Shown here piece by piece: positions 11,601 through 25,805 of a stretch of DNA of 64,000 bases. Numbering within the stretch: position 1 is the first letter of the stretch; every line of letters begins with the position of its first letter. This stretch comes from Strongyloides papillosus (Eukaryota; Nematoda; Chromadorea; Rhabditida; Strongyloididae). Location: the NCBI GenBank assembly GCA_005656395.1, contig SRSI01000078.1, forward strand, positions 1,054,001 to 1,118,000, in the 5' to 3' direction. The position numbers and the translations under genes were made by a program. The notes under the pieces are model-generated. The model saw nothing but the letters and a program-made list of their open reading frames with translations. It made no database searches and was not told where the DNA came from.

Positions 11601-14172
11601 TATAAAGAGGGTAATAGTGTCGGTGGTAGAAATGATATTTAATAAAATTTTATTAAACAATGTTTACTTGTCAAAAAAATTATTAATTTAACTTTATGAA
11701 ATAAACTTAATATATACGTACATATTCTATTGAATATTTTTAAATAAAATATTTACATTATAATTTTAAAAGTACATAAAAGTTAATCAAAATAGTAATA
11801 TTATAAATGCTATAATCAACAAAAAAAGACGAAAAAGGAAGAAACATTTCCTTACAATGAATATACCCTAATTTGTATAAGCTATTTAAGTTATGTAATA
11901 ATTCTTAAACGTCAACTTAAAATAGATTATATATGACACAAAATTTGCCATAAAATTTTTAAAGGAAAGAAAACTTCTTTATTTTTTATTTTTTTCTGTT
12001 TTGGCATATATAAGTTATACATATGATAAGATAAAAGTTTTAAAATGTATAAAAATTTTTAAAACGAAAATTGTATAATTTTAAGTGAGTGGATATATAT
12101 CTACATATGGGTAAGGAGGAATTTTAATGAAGAGTAAATGATTTTTATAAAGGTTATTCCTTAATAAGTAACACGGAAAATTTGACACAAGTGGCATTAT
12201 TTTAGTAACATTTGTATATTGACACGGTGTGAACAGCAAATATGTAGTAAAAATTTCTTTACTTCTAAATATCCCTAGCAACAACTCATTTTGAAGGAGG
12301 ATAATAAAATTCTAATTATTATAACTGCTACCAAATGAAAAAAGAAGGTTAGACAGAGTTAACAAGTTTTAATTAAAATGTACTGGATTGTACAACCACA
12401 AATTATCATTGAAATTACATAGTTTAACTAGACTATATAAAAACAATATATCTTCTTTTAGTGACATTAGAAAAGAAGAGTGAAAAATTGATAATTGTTA
12501 CTAATATCCTTGTAACAACATGTATCTTCATTTATATAATATGCATATATTTAAATAGATATTTTAAAAATAACACATTAAAGTATTACTTTTTATAGGT
12601 ATACTCTACGTATAAGGTTAACTAATAGTAAAAAAGGAATCTTCTTAATTTGTATACTATTAAAACAAAAAAAATGAAAGAAATTTTTTTTATGTATATT
12701 TTCAAATAAAATTTTTTAATTGTTGTATAAGGAAACAGTACATATAAAAAATATCCCTTTTTTCAAATAGTAATTCATTCTCAAGTCAAGTATAAGTAAT
12801 TATTTTTAAATTCAGTTTTTTTATTAATAACTCACATTATTATATACAGGTAATTCGCATCTTTGGTCGTTTAAACGTTGTCCTTGCATCTTTGAAAGCA
12901 TTGACAAAAAATCATGTGTCCTTTGATTTTTATTTTTTATTGGCATAGTTGTATTAAATAAATCCGATTTAGTGGTACAATTTTTGTAATCAGTGTCTGT
13001 ACCACAAATTGTATAAAAATCACAATTTGTTGAGTTACGTCTAAAAAGAAAATATTTATAATTAAAAAGAATTTTTCTTGAATCTTATAAAAAAAGTGCT
13101 ATTTATTTGTGTTGTATGTTTAATATGATCAATAAGTGATATTTTCTTAGAAATAATATTATATACTAAACATTTTTCATATTTTACTTAAATAAACCAC
13201 ATAAATATCATTGATCATTACATTAAATATAATTGCAATAACCATACTTGTATATAGTTTTGAAAAGCAAACCTGTGTATCATTATTAAAATAACATTTA
13301 ACCTATTATATATAAAATTTAAATAAGAATGATACATTTTATGTTATGTATATCACTTTTTTATTTAAATATTTGAAAAAAGTCAATTAAAAATTGTTGA
13401 TGTGATAAAAAAAACATTTTCAATGAATAAAATATATATTAGCATTTTTTTATAATATATAAATGCCAAATAAAAGTATTATTATGGGGTTCTTAAATTG
13501 AAACTAGTATATTTTATATTCCCATTAAAGATTCTTAATTAGAATTACAAATATTCAAAAGTGGCAATACGCAAATATATATATATAATCATCTAAAATG
13601 GTTTCCTTTAAAATACTTTTAAAAAGATCCATTCTCTAAATACCTATTTGTTAAATGGATTCATGTAAACATAATGTAAATTATGAGCAAACTATGACAA
13701 TTCAATCGTTATATACATATTAATAATAGGTAATAACAATATAATACACATTCATCGACATAAAATATTCATCTCAATCAAATATACAAGATCAAAAAAT
13801 TTTTATAACATTTGGTAGGGTGACTAAAATACAAATAACATTAATACTTCTTTAACAGTTACAATAATATTATTGAAAGGCAAATCTTTTACAATGTCAT
13901 TTCATAAAAATAGCACTTTTTTTCATTATCTATATAGATAATTATCTTTAAAATTTTTGTTAATAACAAATAACAATGATTTTTAGCATATTTAAAAATT
14001 TTATATTTATTCTATACCTTGTTAAATATTTAACGCCATTATTTAGGCTAGCAAAAAAATCTTTAGCTGACTTCCTTTTATTTCTTATATTACGACGAAG
14101 AATGACATTTTGATCACAACTATCATTGCTTGTAGAGGTATCTACAAACTTTGACTTATTTGAATGTTCCAT
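8650..14172 (-). CDS. Rap1 GTPase-activating protein, GoLoco isoform
   Basis: Exons 14172-14018, 13040-12836 and 10812-8650 join with phases 2 and 0 and encode 840 aa. Exon 2 carries a GoLoco motif ([20 protein letters not shown], then CELP). This motif binds inactive G-alpha-i/o-GDP and is found at the N terminus of vertebrate RAP1GAP and RAP1GAP2. Exon 3 begins with the family block [16 protein letters not shown] and contains the Rap-GAP domain. Its catalytic Asn 'thumb' lies in [18 protein letters not shown] (near residue 402), followed by [12 protein letters not shown]. The C-terminal half is Ser-rich and ends in a leucine-rich coiled coil (about residues 745-815), perhaps for dimerisation or targeting. 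The protein should switch off Rap1 at membranes or junctions. Exon 2 is also in frame with another first exon at 19.4 kb, and exon 3 with one at 11 kb (separate entries). Confidence 0.9.
10868..11443 (-). CDS. Rap1GAP alternative first exon without GoLoco
   Basis: This 192-codon open frame starts [14 protein letters not shown] and ends at a strong donor (AGT|GTAAGT, intron 10867-10813). It joins in phase 0 to the common Rap-GAP exon at 10812, giving a 912 aa isoform. It replaces the GoLoco exon by a basic, Ser/Asn-rich segment of no known domain, with possible phosphosites (for example [10 protein letters not shown]). Because the start codon lies inside the intron of the longer isoforms, this exon needs its own promoter or a trans-splice site. 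The sequence just 5' (11444-11640) has no clear pyrimidine-AG acceptor near the ATG. Confidence 0.75.
11444..12835. other. Rap1GAP intron / internal promoter region
   Basis: AT-rich sequence upstream of the internal first exon and inside the intron of the longer isoforms. A 67-codon minus-strand frame at 12081-12284 has no splice or homology support. Otherwise I see nothing. Confidence 0.35.
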
Positions 14173-17100
14173 TATTAATATAGAGAAGATATAAGTAAGG
14201 TATTAGTGATTTTTTTCTAGAAATATATAACTTCAAAACTGTATAATTATATAAAATAATGTTAAATAATAGAATTATTAAAAGCACAGGTATTCTAAAA
14301 GAATAATATATAAATTCTTACGTTTAAATGAACTTATAATTCTTTTAAAATGTGAATTTAAGATAACTAAATATAAGAGATATATATTAATACTACTAAA
14401 AATGTATTAAAAATAAAAATTTATATATGTAATTTATGTTTAATAATAAATTATTAGTATAAAAAATATAGAAAAAGTATTATTTGTTTATATATTTCAT
14501 AGAAATGAAAAAATATTATTATTAGAATTTGTACATTTCTTGTGTGAAAATGTTATCAGGTAGAACGTTTTTATCATATATATGGCTTTAGAAGAATAAT
14601 ACTGCGCAATAAAGGATTAAAGCAAATAAAGTTAGAAAATATTCTTAATTTATAAACGATCATTTCGCACCAAAAATACCACTACTTAGATACAAAATAG
14701 CTATTTGTATTACTAAACGTAGCGTTTTCTCTTTTCCTATTAAAATGAAATTGTTAAACTCAATTAGAAATTAATCAGATACTTAGTGATTCATTAAACT
14801 TTAAACAATCCCTCACAAGCTTTCTAATAAACAAGATAATAAATAAAGGATGCATTTTATTTTAATCAACCTATTTTTATATTCATTAAAAAGTTGATAA
14901 ATATAGGATTATCAAGTAACTTCCACAAATATAAATATATATAGTTGTTTAACTTACTAAAATTAACAAAAATATATATATAACTTAATAGCACTTCTAA
15001 TTAGCATATAGTAGTTCTTTAATAGAAAAATTTCCTACTATTAGGTATGTACATAAAATTGCACTATAAAATTTAAGAAAAAAAATTTGAAGTACTAAAA
15101 CACTGAATGATTTTATAAAGAATATTTATGAAATAATAAACATGACTAATATACTTGTAAAATATAAAGAAAATGATAGGTGAATCACTAAATGTTTATA
15201 AGCTTGACGAATACATGGGAGGAAAAAAGAAATAAAATGATAAGACAATAAACAATTACGTGGTATTTGATTATAAATTAAAAAAAGAAAATGGCATAGT
15301 TAAGTATTTAAGCGATGTAAGTGAATGATTAGATCGCATTAAAAAACAATAATAAAGGAAGCAAAAAAGAAGGATTGTGTTATATTAGGCCTTTAGAATA
15401 AATATTTTCCTTGATAAATCTTATTTATAAAGTATTTTAAAAAATGATGATAGAAAAAAATAGGAATATGTCATTAAAAATTATACAAAGTATGATGGAA
15501 AAAAGAGACCTTAGTTGAATTAAGTAATGGAGCTCACTAACCTAATATATAACGAATATAACTTTTTTACAATTATATTTAAAGAACTGAGAGTATTATC
15601 GGATATATTATTAAAAGGTAAATAAAAAGAAGGTAATTAATTATATAAAATTCTAAAAAAGCGACATTATGAAATGAATATATAAAAAGATATAATTTAT
15701 ATCAATTTGTCAATAAAATATATTACAAAAATTAATGACACATGTTTTAAAAATCAAAAATTTTTATAAATAGTTAAAATAATTTTATAAAATATTTACT
15801 TTAAAATTTACTTCGAAAATTTCTTTGTTTGTTTGATAGTTAGAACTCACAAACCTCTTTTCAATGATATTAATTAAAAAAAATAAAATTTATAATTTAG
15901 TTTACTTTGAAATCTTTGCAGATTAATTACAAAATTTTTTGAAAGTAATAAAAAATTATTTACAAATATTAAGTTATCTCCGTTAATCTGGACATATATC
16001 ACATTATCATTTACCATTTTTTGGGTGGAAAAAATTTAGACAAATGCTAGTAAAAACGATGTTTTATAGATTGATGAGATAATTGTTGCATTCTAAAAAT
16101 GATTACATATATCTACATAATGTCAAATAGAAAAGGTTTTTTATATTAATTCTTCATTAATGTTAGCATTTTTCAAAACATCTAACAGTGCTTTTTTAAG
16201 TAGTATTTGTTCTAATACTCAACAACTAAAAGAATATAAAAAGTGTGTATGTTTATATATTGTGATAATATAAATACTGAAATTCAACTATTTTTCTAAA
16301 AATTAAAAAAAACACGTTATTTTAAATATTCTTTTCAGTTAATTTAAAAAAAACGCCAAAGTGAGGAAAAAAGTAGTGTCATTAGTTTGATAACTAATAT
16401 TATTTTTGAGATAAAAAAAATTAATATATAAAATTTTATCTTTATTTTTATTTATCCTATCATACATTAAAAGGATGTTCTTTTTATATTTTAAAAATTA
16501 ATGTAAATACAAATCTTTGATATATTACTAAGAATACTTCAATTGACAATATTTAGAAATATAAAAAAAGAATACCTGTTAAAAGAGATGATAAAAAAAG
16601 TAATGTAAAGGTGTAATCAATGCTTATTAAAAATAACAATAATGACCTCAACAAACATTTTAAACTAAAAAAAGTACTATATTTTTAACGAGCTCTGTAG
16701 AATGTAACCTTTTTTTTAATTTTTTGAACATTGATGAATATATATATTTAATAGAAAAGGTAAAATATTTTAAGAATGATCTAAGAATTACTATTAAAAG
16801 TCTATATACTACTTTTATAATAATGTATTCTAAATTAAGCTCCCACAACACAATGATTATATTTATGTTAACAAGAAACTTTGTACTATAGTTTGTTTAA
16901 ACTTATGGTATTTATGTGGGAATAAAAACAATGTAAACAAGAAAATACAGAAGAATGTTCAACAAAAATAAAAATAGTGTACTGCAAAATATATTTTTCT
17001 TTAAAAAAAGAAATTATATTCATTTAAGGTTAATCTAATTTTACTACATAGCATGTACTATTAAGTAAATTTTTGTCCACAAATATATTTAAAATTTTAA

Positions 17101-19427
17101 CATATATACTAATTTCATTTAATAATAATTTTATGGAAAAAAAAGTAAAAATGTGAATGGAAATTTGTGTATATACTATTTTAGTAAATATATTCTAATA
17201 AAATTAAAATGCCATTTACATTACTTTAATTAAAAAAAACTTAAAGTTAAAAAATTAATTTTGTTATTTAATTTAGATATTGTTAATGTTTTCTAAATAT
17301 AAAGAACTTCTCCATCCATTATAATGCAAATAAAGTATTATGCAAAAAAATTTCAATTTTTTATATCACGTTTTTTTTGCCTTTATAAATGATGAATTGA
17401 GTATTTGAAGAAAACATTGCAAAGCTATGGAAAAAAATCACACGATTCTTTAGAAATAATTAAATTTTTTTAATTAACATTTTTTCTTTGAAATTTCTGT
17501 TGGTTAGAAAGAATGAATTAAATTATTTAGCAAAAAAGGAAATATGGAAAATATCGGGAAGTATATAAAAAGTTTTAAAGATTAAAAATCATACTAATCC
17601 TTTGATATTTGAAAGGGTAACTGAAATTGATGTTGATTAAAGGTTAAACCGACTAATTTCTAGAAAAAATTGCTCATAGAACCATAGGAAAAGATAAGGA
17701 GATTAGTAAATAGACGACTCAATGGAAACATTTTTAAGGATAATGACTAAAAAAATGTTTAATAAATAGGTAAAATTAATAGGTTAATCGGTTTTTTTCT
17801 TAAAAATAAGAGTAAAATAATTTGATGAATGTAAAAGATAAGGTTAAATATATGTTTCAACCAGGTGATAGAGTGAAATTTCAATAAAATAAATTAAAAA
17901 TATAGTAACAATAAAATTATAATTTATGCAAGAAATAATAAAATTTTAACAACAATTTTAGTCAATTAAAAGATTCTAAAAATTGATTTAAAATTATCTG
18001 TCAAATACCTGAAGACTTGCCACTCAATATATTTCTATTCATAAGTTTAAAGATGATTAATAAATAAGACTTAAGCATAATTTATCATTTTTATGTTTGC
18101 TACCTAGACAAAATTTATTATGCCTCATCTATTAAATTAAAATATAAAACTATTTTTTTAGTTATCTCTCGCTGTCTTTCCAAAATATTACATAAGTAAT
18201 TATAAAAAATAAAGATAATATAATTTTTTTTATAATTTTATTATATTAATTTTATGATATAATTCAAAATTTTTAAAATATGCAACTTATCTATAAAATG
18301 TGGGAAATTAATTGTGTTTGTGAGATGTATTTGATGTATATTAAAAGCTGAAAAATTATTCTTTTGATGGAAGAATTGCCGGTGCAAAAATTTATCCATA
18401 AATAATAGCAATTAAAATAAATGTAAATATCAAATCTTATTTCCATTTATTTTAAAATATGTATAAAAAATAAAAAACATACATCATATAAAGAGATATT
18501 TTCGTATTATTTAACATTATTTTTTATAAATAAATACTTATTAAAAAAATTTAAATCATTTTTTTATATAACAATAAAAATTTAGCACGTAGGTGGCACT
18601 TTTACTAATTATTATTATTTTCTATTAAACTAATTGTCAATATAATAGAAACAAATAAAGGTAATTAATAAAAGTTTAAATTAACTCAGATAGTTGTTGG
18701 AAGAATAAATTAAATTCACTTAAAGTGTTTATCAAGACTGATATATTCTAATTAATAAAATTTTTAAATCTTAAAATACTGATAAAAGCGATAAAGTTGG
18801 AGGTGTGTTAATGAATTTCCTAAATTTATCCTTAAGATGTCAAAATATTAAAAGCATTAAACTTTACAATATAGAAATATTTAACATTAAGATATACTAT
18901 AAATTAATTATTTTAATTTACAAATTGATAAAAAAATTTATACACATTTTAAAAGTACCACTAATTCTTAGAAAAAAAAGACGTCTTCCTCCTCAAATTT
19001 TTTATCTTTTCATCTTGTTACAGAAAAATAAATGTTAATTAATTTTTAAATTAAATATTATATTTTAAAAATTATTGTAAAATGTTCATTTAATCTCTTT
19101 CAAAAATTAAGCATCGATTTCATATTAAATTAAAATATCATTACTGGTTTAGTGAGACTCATCTTATTGTACACAAATTTCTAGTTATTGCATTATGCAA
19201 AGAATTATGTTTTTTTACTATTAAAAATTGCATCTTTACCCATAGAAAATTCATGTTTTTTAAATAAATAGTAGAAGATAAATTTATAATGTAGCAAAGG
19301 ATTCTAAATAAGTATTATATCATCATTAATTTTAAGTAAATGATAACTGAATAGACTTTTTGGTTTTTATTATATAAACACTTATTGATCTTTATATATT
19401 TGGGGATTTATGTTTAAATTAACTTAC
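14173..19427. other. Rap1GAP upstream/intron sequence, no other gene seen
   Basis: This 5.3 kb stretch of AT-rich DNA lies between the middle and distal first exons. Short frames at 16660 and 18805 are low-complexity Ile/Lys/Leu runs and look accidental. Confidence 0.4.
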
Positions 19428-19528
19428 TTTTTATTGTAATTTTCAGGTAGACTTTCACTTACAACTGAAGGACCACACGAACAAATACCATAAAATACAT
19501 AATCTTTCCATGACCAAATCCAATCCAT
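19428..19528 (-). CDS. Rap1GAP distal alternative first exon
   Basis: A short exon runs from an ATG at 19528 to a GTAAGT donor at 19427. It encodes 33 codons plus 2 bases (MDWIWSWKDYVFYGICSCGP...) and so ends in phase 2. That is exactly the phase required by the GoLoco exon at 13040, and the junction codon becomes AAA. The resulting isoform would be 822 aa with a Trp- and Cys-rich N terminus (CSCG could be a lipidation site, which is inference). The intron would be 6.4 kb. The evidence is the open frame, the perfect donor, the matching phase and strand, and the absence of any other gene for it to belong to. Confidence 0.55.
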
Positions 19529-22500
19529 TTGTTAAAAATACTAAATAAACCAGTACTTAATACGTATTTCAAAAGAAAATATTAAATTATTTGTTGAGTA
19601 GATAAATCTAAAGAATTTCATATGTTAAATTTATATTAAGTATTCAAAACAATTCTTATCAAATAATAAAAATATCATATATTCGCAAGTATAAATTAGT
19701 AAGCGCATAGAAAAATAACATTTATATATTAATTAGATGTATAACAGAACAACAAATATCTTACTAGTGTGAAAACAAAAAATAATAAGGATACTGTTTT
19801 AAAAATATATATTTTTACATTTCGTAAAATATCACTTAAAATAATTATAATAAATCATTGTAATAGAAAATTTATAAACGTGATGAGTTAAAATATGTTG
19901 ATGTAACCATTTTGTAGTTTTCATTTTGAAATGTTCACAAAAAAATATTTGAATGTTATGTTTTCTTGTCAAATACAATGAATGTTTATAGAATATCAAA
20001 CAAATATAACTTTTTTATTCATTTCTCTTTTTTTTAAAAATATAATATTGTTACAGTTTTAAAAAAATAACTAAAATTTAGTTAATTAAAGATGTATAAC
20101 TTTTTTTAAAGTTAACAACTTATTATTCTTGTAGATAATCAAAAAATAGATATTTAGTTGATATTTATATTTAATTGAAAGGACATTTTATATGTCAAGA
20201 GTTTTCAAATATTTAATGTTTCACGAGAAATTATAGTTATAATTAGGCTAAGAATATCATATTTCTACAGAAATTAGGTTTCCAAAGATTAGTTTAAGTG
20301 ATTTAAAAATTTGATTATTAAATTGAATATCAACCATTTAAAACAAAAAAATATAATAATATTGAATTGTAAAATATTTTGAAGGCTGTTCAAATGTAGT
20401 ATGATAATTGATAATATGAGAAAAAAAAGTAAAAAATATAAGCATATTCAAACGATATTTTTTTTAAGTAAGTTGAATTAAAATGATAAGAGTATATATG
20501 AAATGTCAATACAAACATGAAACAAGAATTATACACTATTATCAAAAAATAAATATAATGTAGAATACTTATAATTAAAATAAAAAGTAATCAAATCTGA
20601 AGTACTTAGAAAATTTTTATTCATATGAAAATATTCAAAAATTTCATATATATATATTAATATAAATGTATAAAGGAAACACAAACTAAATTATGATAGA
20701 GAAGTGAGATGATCATTTATTATTTTACACATTTAAGTTAATTTTAGGAACAACAAATTAACGGGAAATAAAAATCATGATTATAAAATGGAAATGGCTC
20801 AACCTAATTTTAGGAGTTATGTTATAATAAAGACATATTTAACAAAAGAATAATTGTCTAAATAATTACCTTTTCTTTTATTATACCCATATCAATTGAA
20901 GGAAATAATTTTGTTATATATATAATCTTCAAGAAACTCAGTTAATCATTATAAGTATGTTGTAAAAATTTATGAAATACAAAATGTAAATATTGTTCAT
21001 AAAGATTTATTTCATAAGATAACACTATATTTCTTTTATTTATAAAATCAGTTAAATACACCTAAATGATAAAGCATAATAAAAAAATGGTTTTTGTTCA
21101 TAAACTATTGTTAGTAACATGTAGGTTTATAACAATTTAACATTACCTTTTTTTCATGAAAATACTATGATAAGATTAGAGGGTTGTTTTAATAATTTAG
21201 TATAATCCAAAAATGATAAATTAAAGTATTAATATTTTATTAGAAATATAAAATGATGAGTAAGACATTTTATAGATTTATTAACAATATAGGTACTTTT
21301 GAAGGAATGTATCGTGATATTTATTATATGTCAAAAACAATAATTATTTAATAAATATTTATGTTATTATATATTCAAATAAACATCTTAATTTTACATT
21401 TTAAATGTAAAAAAATTATATCTAAAAACGTGGCAATATAAAATTTTATAACTAGTTTTTTGGTAAAGCAAAAATATAACAAAATGTTAAAAATATTTTT
21501 GCCAAAGTTTTTATAAGTTGATTTAATTTAATTTTACTATAACTAATATCTAAAATCTAATAACGATTTTAAATACAGATAAAAATATATATTTTTATAA
21601 TATACTTGATATTAATAACATTATAGCTCTCTTAGTATCTATAAATAAACAATGTTATGTTTTTATAATAAAGATAAGAAAGATAATAAAAAGGGTTGTC
21701 AGTTTAAAATTGTTTTTCTTTTGTTCAAAATTATCAATGTAAAATCTAAAAAATTTTTTTTAGATTAATAATTCCCTTAAAAAATGCTTATTATTAATTT
21801 AACTTGTCATTTAAAGGTAAATAGTAAAAAATGTATAATCCAAAGTAGAAAAAATAAGAAAAAAAACTGCTTTATAAAAGTAATTTTTTTCTTTTTAAAA
21901 AGCTGGAAATAAAATCTTTATGAGTACCAAATTTTTATAGTAGATGTACATGTAGTAGCCGGTGTTTAAAAGAAGAGTCTATATCTATTGAATTGATACA
22001 TATTATAATGAAAATAATATGATAAGTTGTGAAAAGTTTTTTTTATTTTTTTTAATACAATCAAAGTCAAGAGATTTTATTTTTATGGTTATTGAAACTT
22101 GTATTTGTCAATAAAAGTATATTATAAAGATTTTATAAAAAGAAATATTTTTACATTAATTCTAGTTATAGAAATTTTACAATTAAAAATTAGTTAAACG
22201 AAATGATCATCCAACTAATTTGGTAAAAATCATGACCTTTAGGTGCAATAATTTTTAACAAATTTTCTTTTTTATTATAAATGCTAAAAATAAAGTAATA
22301 TCACCTGATGATACACTTTTGAATTTAGGTATAACTGTTTTATATTGTCCTGTATAGAAACGACAGTAAAAATAAAATAACAAGGTACTATTTAAAATTA
22401 TTCTTCATAATAAACTCAACTCTTACCTATTTACATTGTATTATGAAAAAAATGGTATATTTTAAGTATTATTATATAAATATATATTCTTTTCCCACTT

Positions 22501-22750
22501 CAAAACCTCTCCAAACTTTTCCTTCTGTAAAATATTTTATTTTTATAGTAAAATAATTTTATTATTTGTTATAGAAAAGAATGTCAAAATAATTATTGTT
22601 AGTGAATATTAATATATAAAAGTAATTAAAATAACTCTTAATCCTTTAAAAATTTATAAAATTGGCAAAAATTACAATTTTTATTTTTAGATAAAATTTA
22701 TAAAAATACAAAAAATTAAATATTTATATATACTTGTTTAATAAGAAATA
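19529..22750. other. 3.2 kb intergenic, no gene seen
   Basis: AT-rich sequence between the distal Rap1GAP exon and the 3' end of the UGT gene. It has no frame, RNA gene or clear repeat that I can support. Confidence 0.45.
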
Positions 22751-24473
22751 TTAGTTATTTTTTTTGTTGCGCCTAACATCTTCCTCTTTATACTTTTTAT
22801 TGTCACTTGATGGGGAACGATGTAATAGTACACCAAATAATTTGATAAATGATTTTAAAATAAACCGTAAAATGTGATATGTTACAACACCACTGATTAT
22901 TGTAATGGAAAAGAGGAAAGCTATAACATCAATCATAAAATATTGTACAACATTTAATTTATCAGCTCCAGATCTTGCATGTGGAACTTCTTGGTGTCTT
23001 ACTATAAATTCAACCCAGAATGAGGCATGTTCTAGTTCTGTATATGGGGTATCAACAACCATATCCTGGAATAGTAACATTTCTTCCTTAAATGATGGTG
23101 TTTTGGTAATTCTATTAATAGCATTGACAAAATTGTTTGTATTCCATTGATGCTTCTCAATTATCAAACCTGCTTTTCTTTCCGTTATTCGTAAAAGATT
23201 ATCATAAGAGAAAGTTGTTAATGGAATTCCTAAAACTGGTACACCATGATAAACACTCTCAATTAAACTATTTAATCCTCCATGTGAAATGTGAAGGAGA
23301 CATCTTTTGTGTCCTAGTAAATCTTGCTGAGGCACCCATTCTTTAATAAGAACGTTATCCGATAAATTTTTAATGTCATTACCATTATATTGCCAAATGA
23401 AGTTTAAATTATCCATTTTTTTTATTGTTTTAAGGACAATATTCTGGGAAAAATTAATTTATTAATAAAATAAAAAACTTACAATTTGTTTGTTTAAAGC
23501 ATAGTTCCAATTCGTTGAAAATCCTCCTGTTATTAGAATAAAATGATCCTTTTGTTTTACAAATTCCTCTAACTCATTAGGCAATGCTTTTGGTTTATGA
23601 CAATGGAGACCACCAACGAAATTGACTCTTGGCATGTATGGTCTAGCAAAATCATATATTGGTGGAGTATTAATAAAGTTTATTGATGCATTTCTTTCCA
23701 TAAAAAAAGCGCTTGGAATTTGATTTGGATAGAATTCATTAAACAATCTATCCATTCTCCGTAAAATAATATGTTGATGAATGTATAAACTTTTAATATA
23801 TGATAATAAATTATAATTTCTTTGGAAGAAATTTAAATTTTCCCCTAATTTGGTTCCACGAACTGGTAAATAACTTGGAGGTGAAGGTGATTGATGAGCC
23901 CAAGCTGATTCTGATCTCAATGAAGAGATTGACCAATAAATGTAGACTGATTTTTGAAGACCAGTAAATAAAAGACCACATGGATTGTATAAATCATCTA
24001 CCACGACAGAATCAAATTTTTTCCCTACCAATTCATCAAAAGATTTTTTATGGTGTGTTAGTAAGTTTTTACACATTTTGATTGATGCTAACCATGCAGA
24101 GGTTTGTTCGCCATCGTTATTATTGCCTGATTTCCAAATATCTTTTATTATTGTACTGTTTTCATAATAATAAGTCTCTATTATGTCGTTGTCATCCATT
24201 GACAATTGAATGAATGTTTCCTTGATACTGTTAGGTAATGAAACTATTGGCTGAAGGAAGTTAAATATCATAATATTTTTCTAACTTATTAAAAAATACC
24301 TTTTTTAATCCATACTCATACCAATATACTTCATGATTTCTGTTAACAAGTTCAATTGCCAATTTCGAAAATGTATAACGATGTACTGGAAAGATGCTAC
24401 TTGGCATCAGTAAAATTCTAGCTCCATTGATTAGTGAAATTAATATTGAAAAGCATAAAATAGCAGTTTTCAT
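22751..24473 (-). CDS. UDP-glycosyltransferase (UGT, family GT1)
   Basis: Exons 24473-24300, 24250-23483 and 23443-22751 are split by 49 and 39 bp phase-0 introns and encode 544 aa, normal for an animal UGT. The protein transfers glucose or glucuronic acid from UDP-sugar to small lipophilic molecules in the ER lumen. It has a signal peptide (1-18), a probable catalytic His31 in [12 protein letters not shown], and the UDP-sugar binding signature from [10 protein letters not shown] to [13 protein letters not shown] (about 350-380). A C-terminal membrane helix (about 481-508) precedes a basic tail ending KKNN, which fits the KKxx ER-retrieval rule. ATG 24473 is preferred over 24491 because an AG acceptor ends at 24479 between them. 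The exon 2 acceptor at 24251 gives the family-like GLKK|PIVSLP junction. Confidence 0.92.
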
Positions 24474-24487
24474 GATACCTAAAAATA
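24474..24487 (-). promoter_or_regulatory. Probable spliced-leader acceptor of the UGT gene
   Basis: The minus strand reads TTATTTTTAG directly before GTATC-ATG, so a mature mRNA would begin 5 nt before the start codon. A T-rich tract with AG this close to an ATG is typical of nematode trans-splice sites. A cis-intron from an upstream 5' exon is the alternative. Confidence 0.5.
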
Positions 24488-24491
24488 ACAT

Positions 24492-25789
24492 TTATGTATT
24501 ATTTTGTAAATCTAATAAGGTCATATAATATACATTACTATAGAAGAATGAACACTATTTTAAATACTTTAAACTTATTATAAACTGTCAAGGTTTACCT
24601 TCCTCTCCATAATCGAATTATCAAGGACGCCTATAATATATTTCTTTTAATCATATAAAAATGATATTTTTAGTAAATTATAGAAAAAGTTCAAAATGCA
24701 ACATAGTATCTTTTTAAAGGAATTTTCTAAAAAAATCTAGTAAAAATAAAACTACAACTTCATTTTTGTTTACATCGTCTTTATTTTTTGTATTTGATCA
24801 ATTAAAAGATTAACTATATGAAAGTTAATTGAGCATAACCAACCAGGTAGAGCAAATTGTAGTAATATGAAAAATTTAATTTAAAAAATTATTATTGTTT
24901 TATATAAAAAGTTTAATTATCATAGAAAATGATTAGTTAGCATGCAACTATCAAGTTTTATCTTTTGGATATGATTGTTTTAAAATTTAAACTATTCGCA
25001 GGTATGTTGTTATCATTTAATAAATAGTGATCATAAAATACACATAAAATATACGTCTTATTACACAAATCACAAAAAAATATTTTACCCAATAATTGTA
25101 GTTTGATTGTATGGAAAATTTCCCTTTTTTATTTCATAATGACAAATAGTCTTGTTACTGTACTACTTAATACTCTTTTTAATTTATTGAAGGTTATAAT
25201 AATATTTCTTTGAAAGTGTGAAAAAATACAAAAAATGAGGGGATTTTTTTTTCGTTGAAATTCAAAATATTTGTTTGAAGATCTTTTTTAAAATCAATTG
25301 GAATTGTGTTATATCTTCTTATTGTATCACCAATAAAATTTGTAGACTGTTATTGTTTTCGACTAAATATTATTCATCTTATCTTATAAAAAATTTATAT
25401 AGTTGATATAGATATATTTATTTTTTTATAAATTAATTACCTTTAACTTATCATTATAAAGAATCTTTATCTTATAAATAGGAATGGAAAAAGTAAAGAG
25501 TTTGTTATGTGATAAGAAAAAATGTCATTAAACAAATGTGTTTCTTCTTGTTATATTTAATTTGAAGAAAGAAGTGTTTATTATATTAGAAGTGAGTATT
25601 GATAAATTATCATTTACAAATATCCTAACAAATGCAAATCGTGGAAAGTTTAAACATTTTATTGGTTACAAGTTGTATTAAAGCAGTGGAATGCCATACT
25701 TTTAACAATCTTAATAGTAAATTATTTGTATATTTAAATAATATGTTGTTATCATTTTCAATAAAAATTATTTTCTTTTAATCTTTTTT
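24492..25789. promoter_or_regulatory. Divergent intergenic region, UGT / sideroflexin
   Basis: This 1.3 kb AT-rich spacer lies between two genes transcribed away from each other and should contain both promoters. No coding frame or recognised motif is seen. Confidence 0.35.
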
Positions 25790-25796
25790 TTTCTAG
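25790..25796 (+). promoter_or_regulatory. Probable spliced-leader acceptor of sideroflexin
   Basis: A long T tract ends in TTTCTAG, followed 9 nt later by the ATG at 25806. This is a typical nematode trans-splice acceptor. No upstream cis exon is visible. Confidence 0.5.
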
Positions 25797-25805
25797 AAAA
25801 TTAAA

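Noticed and set aside
12081..12284. 67-codon minus-strand frame
   Set aside because: No splice partner, no family and low complexity; it lies inside a Rap1GAP intron.
16660..16851. 63-codon minus-strand frame
   Set aside because: Ile/Leu/Lys-rich chance frame of AT-rich DNA, with no support.
18805..19038. 77-codon plus-strand frame with hydrophobic stretches
   Set aside because: The hydrophobicity comes from ATT/TTA codons. There are no matching splice sites or neighbours.
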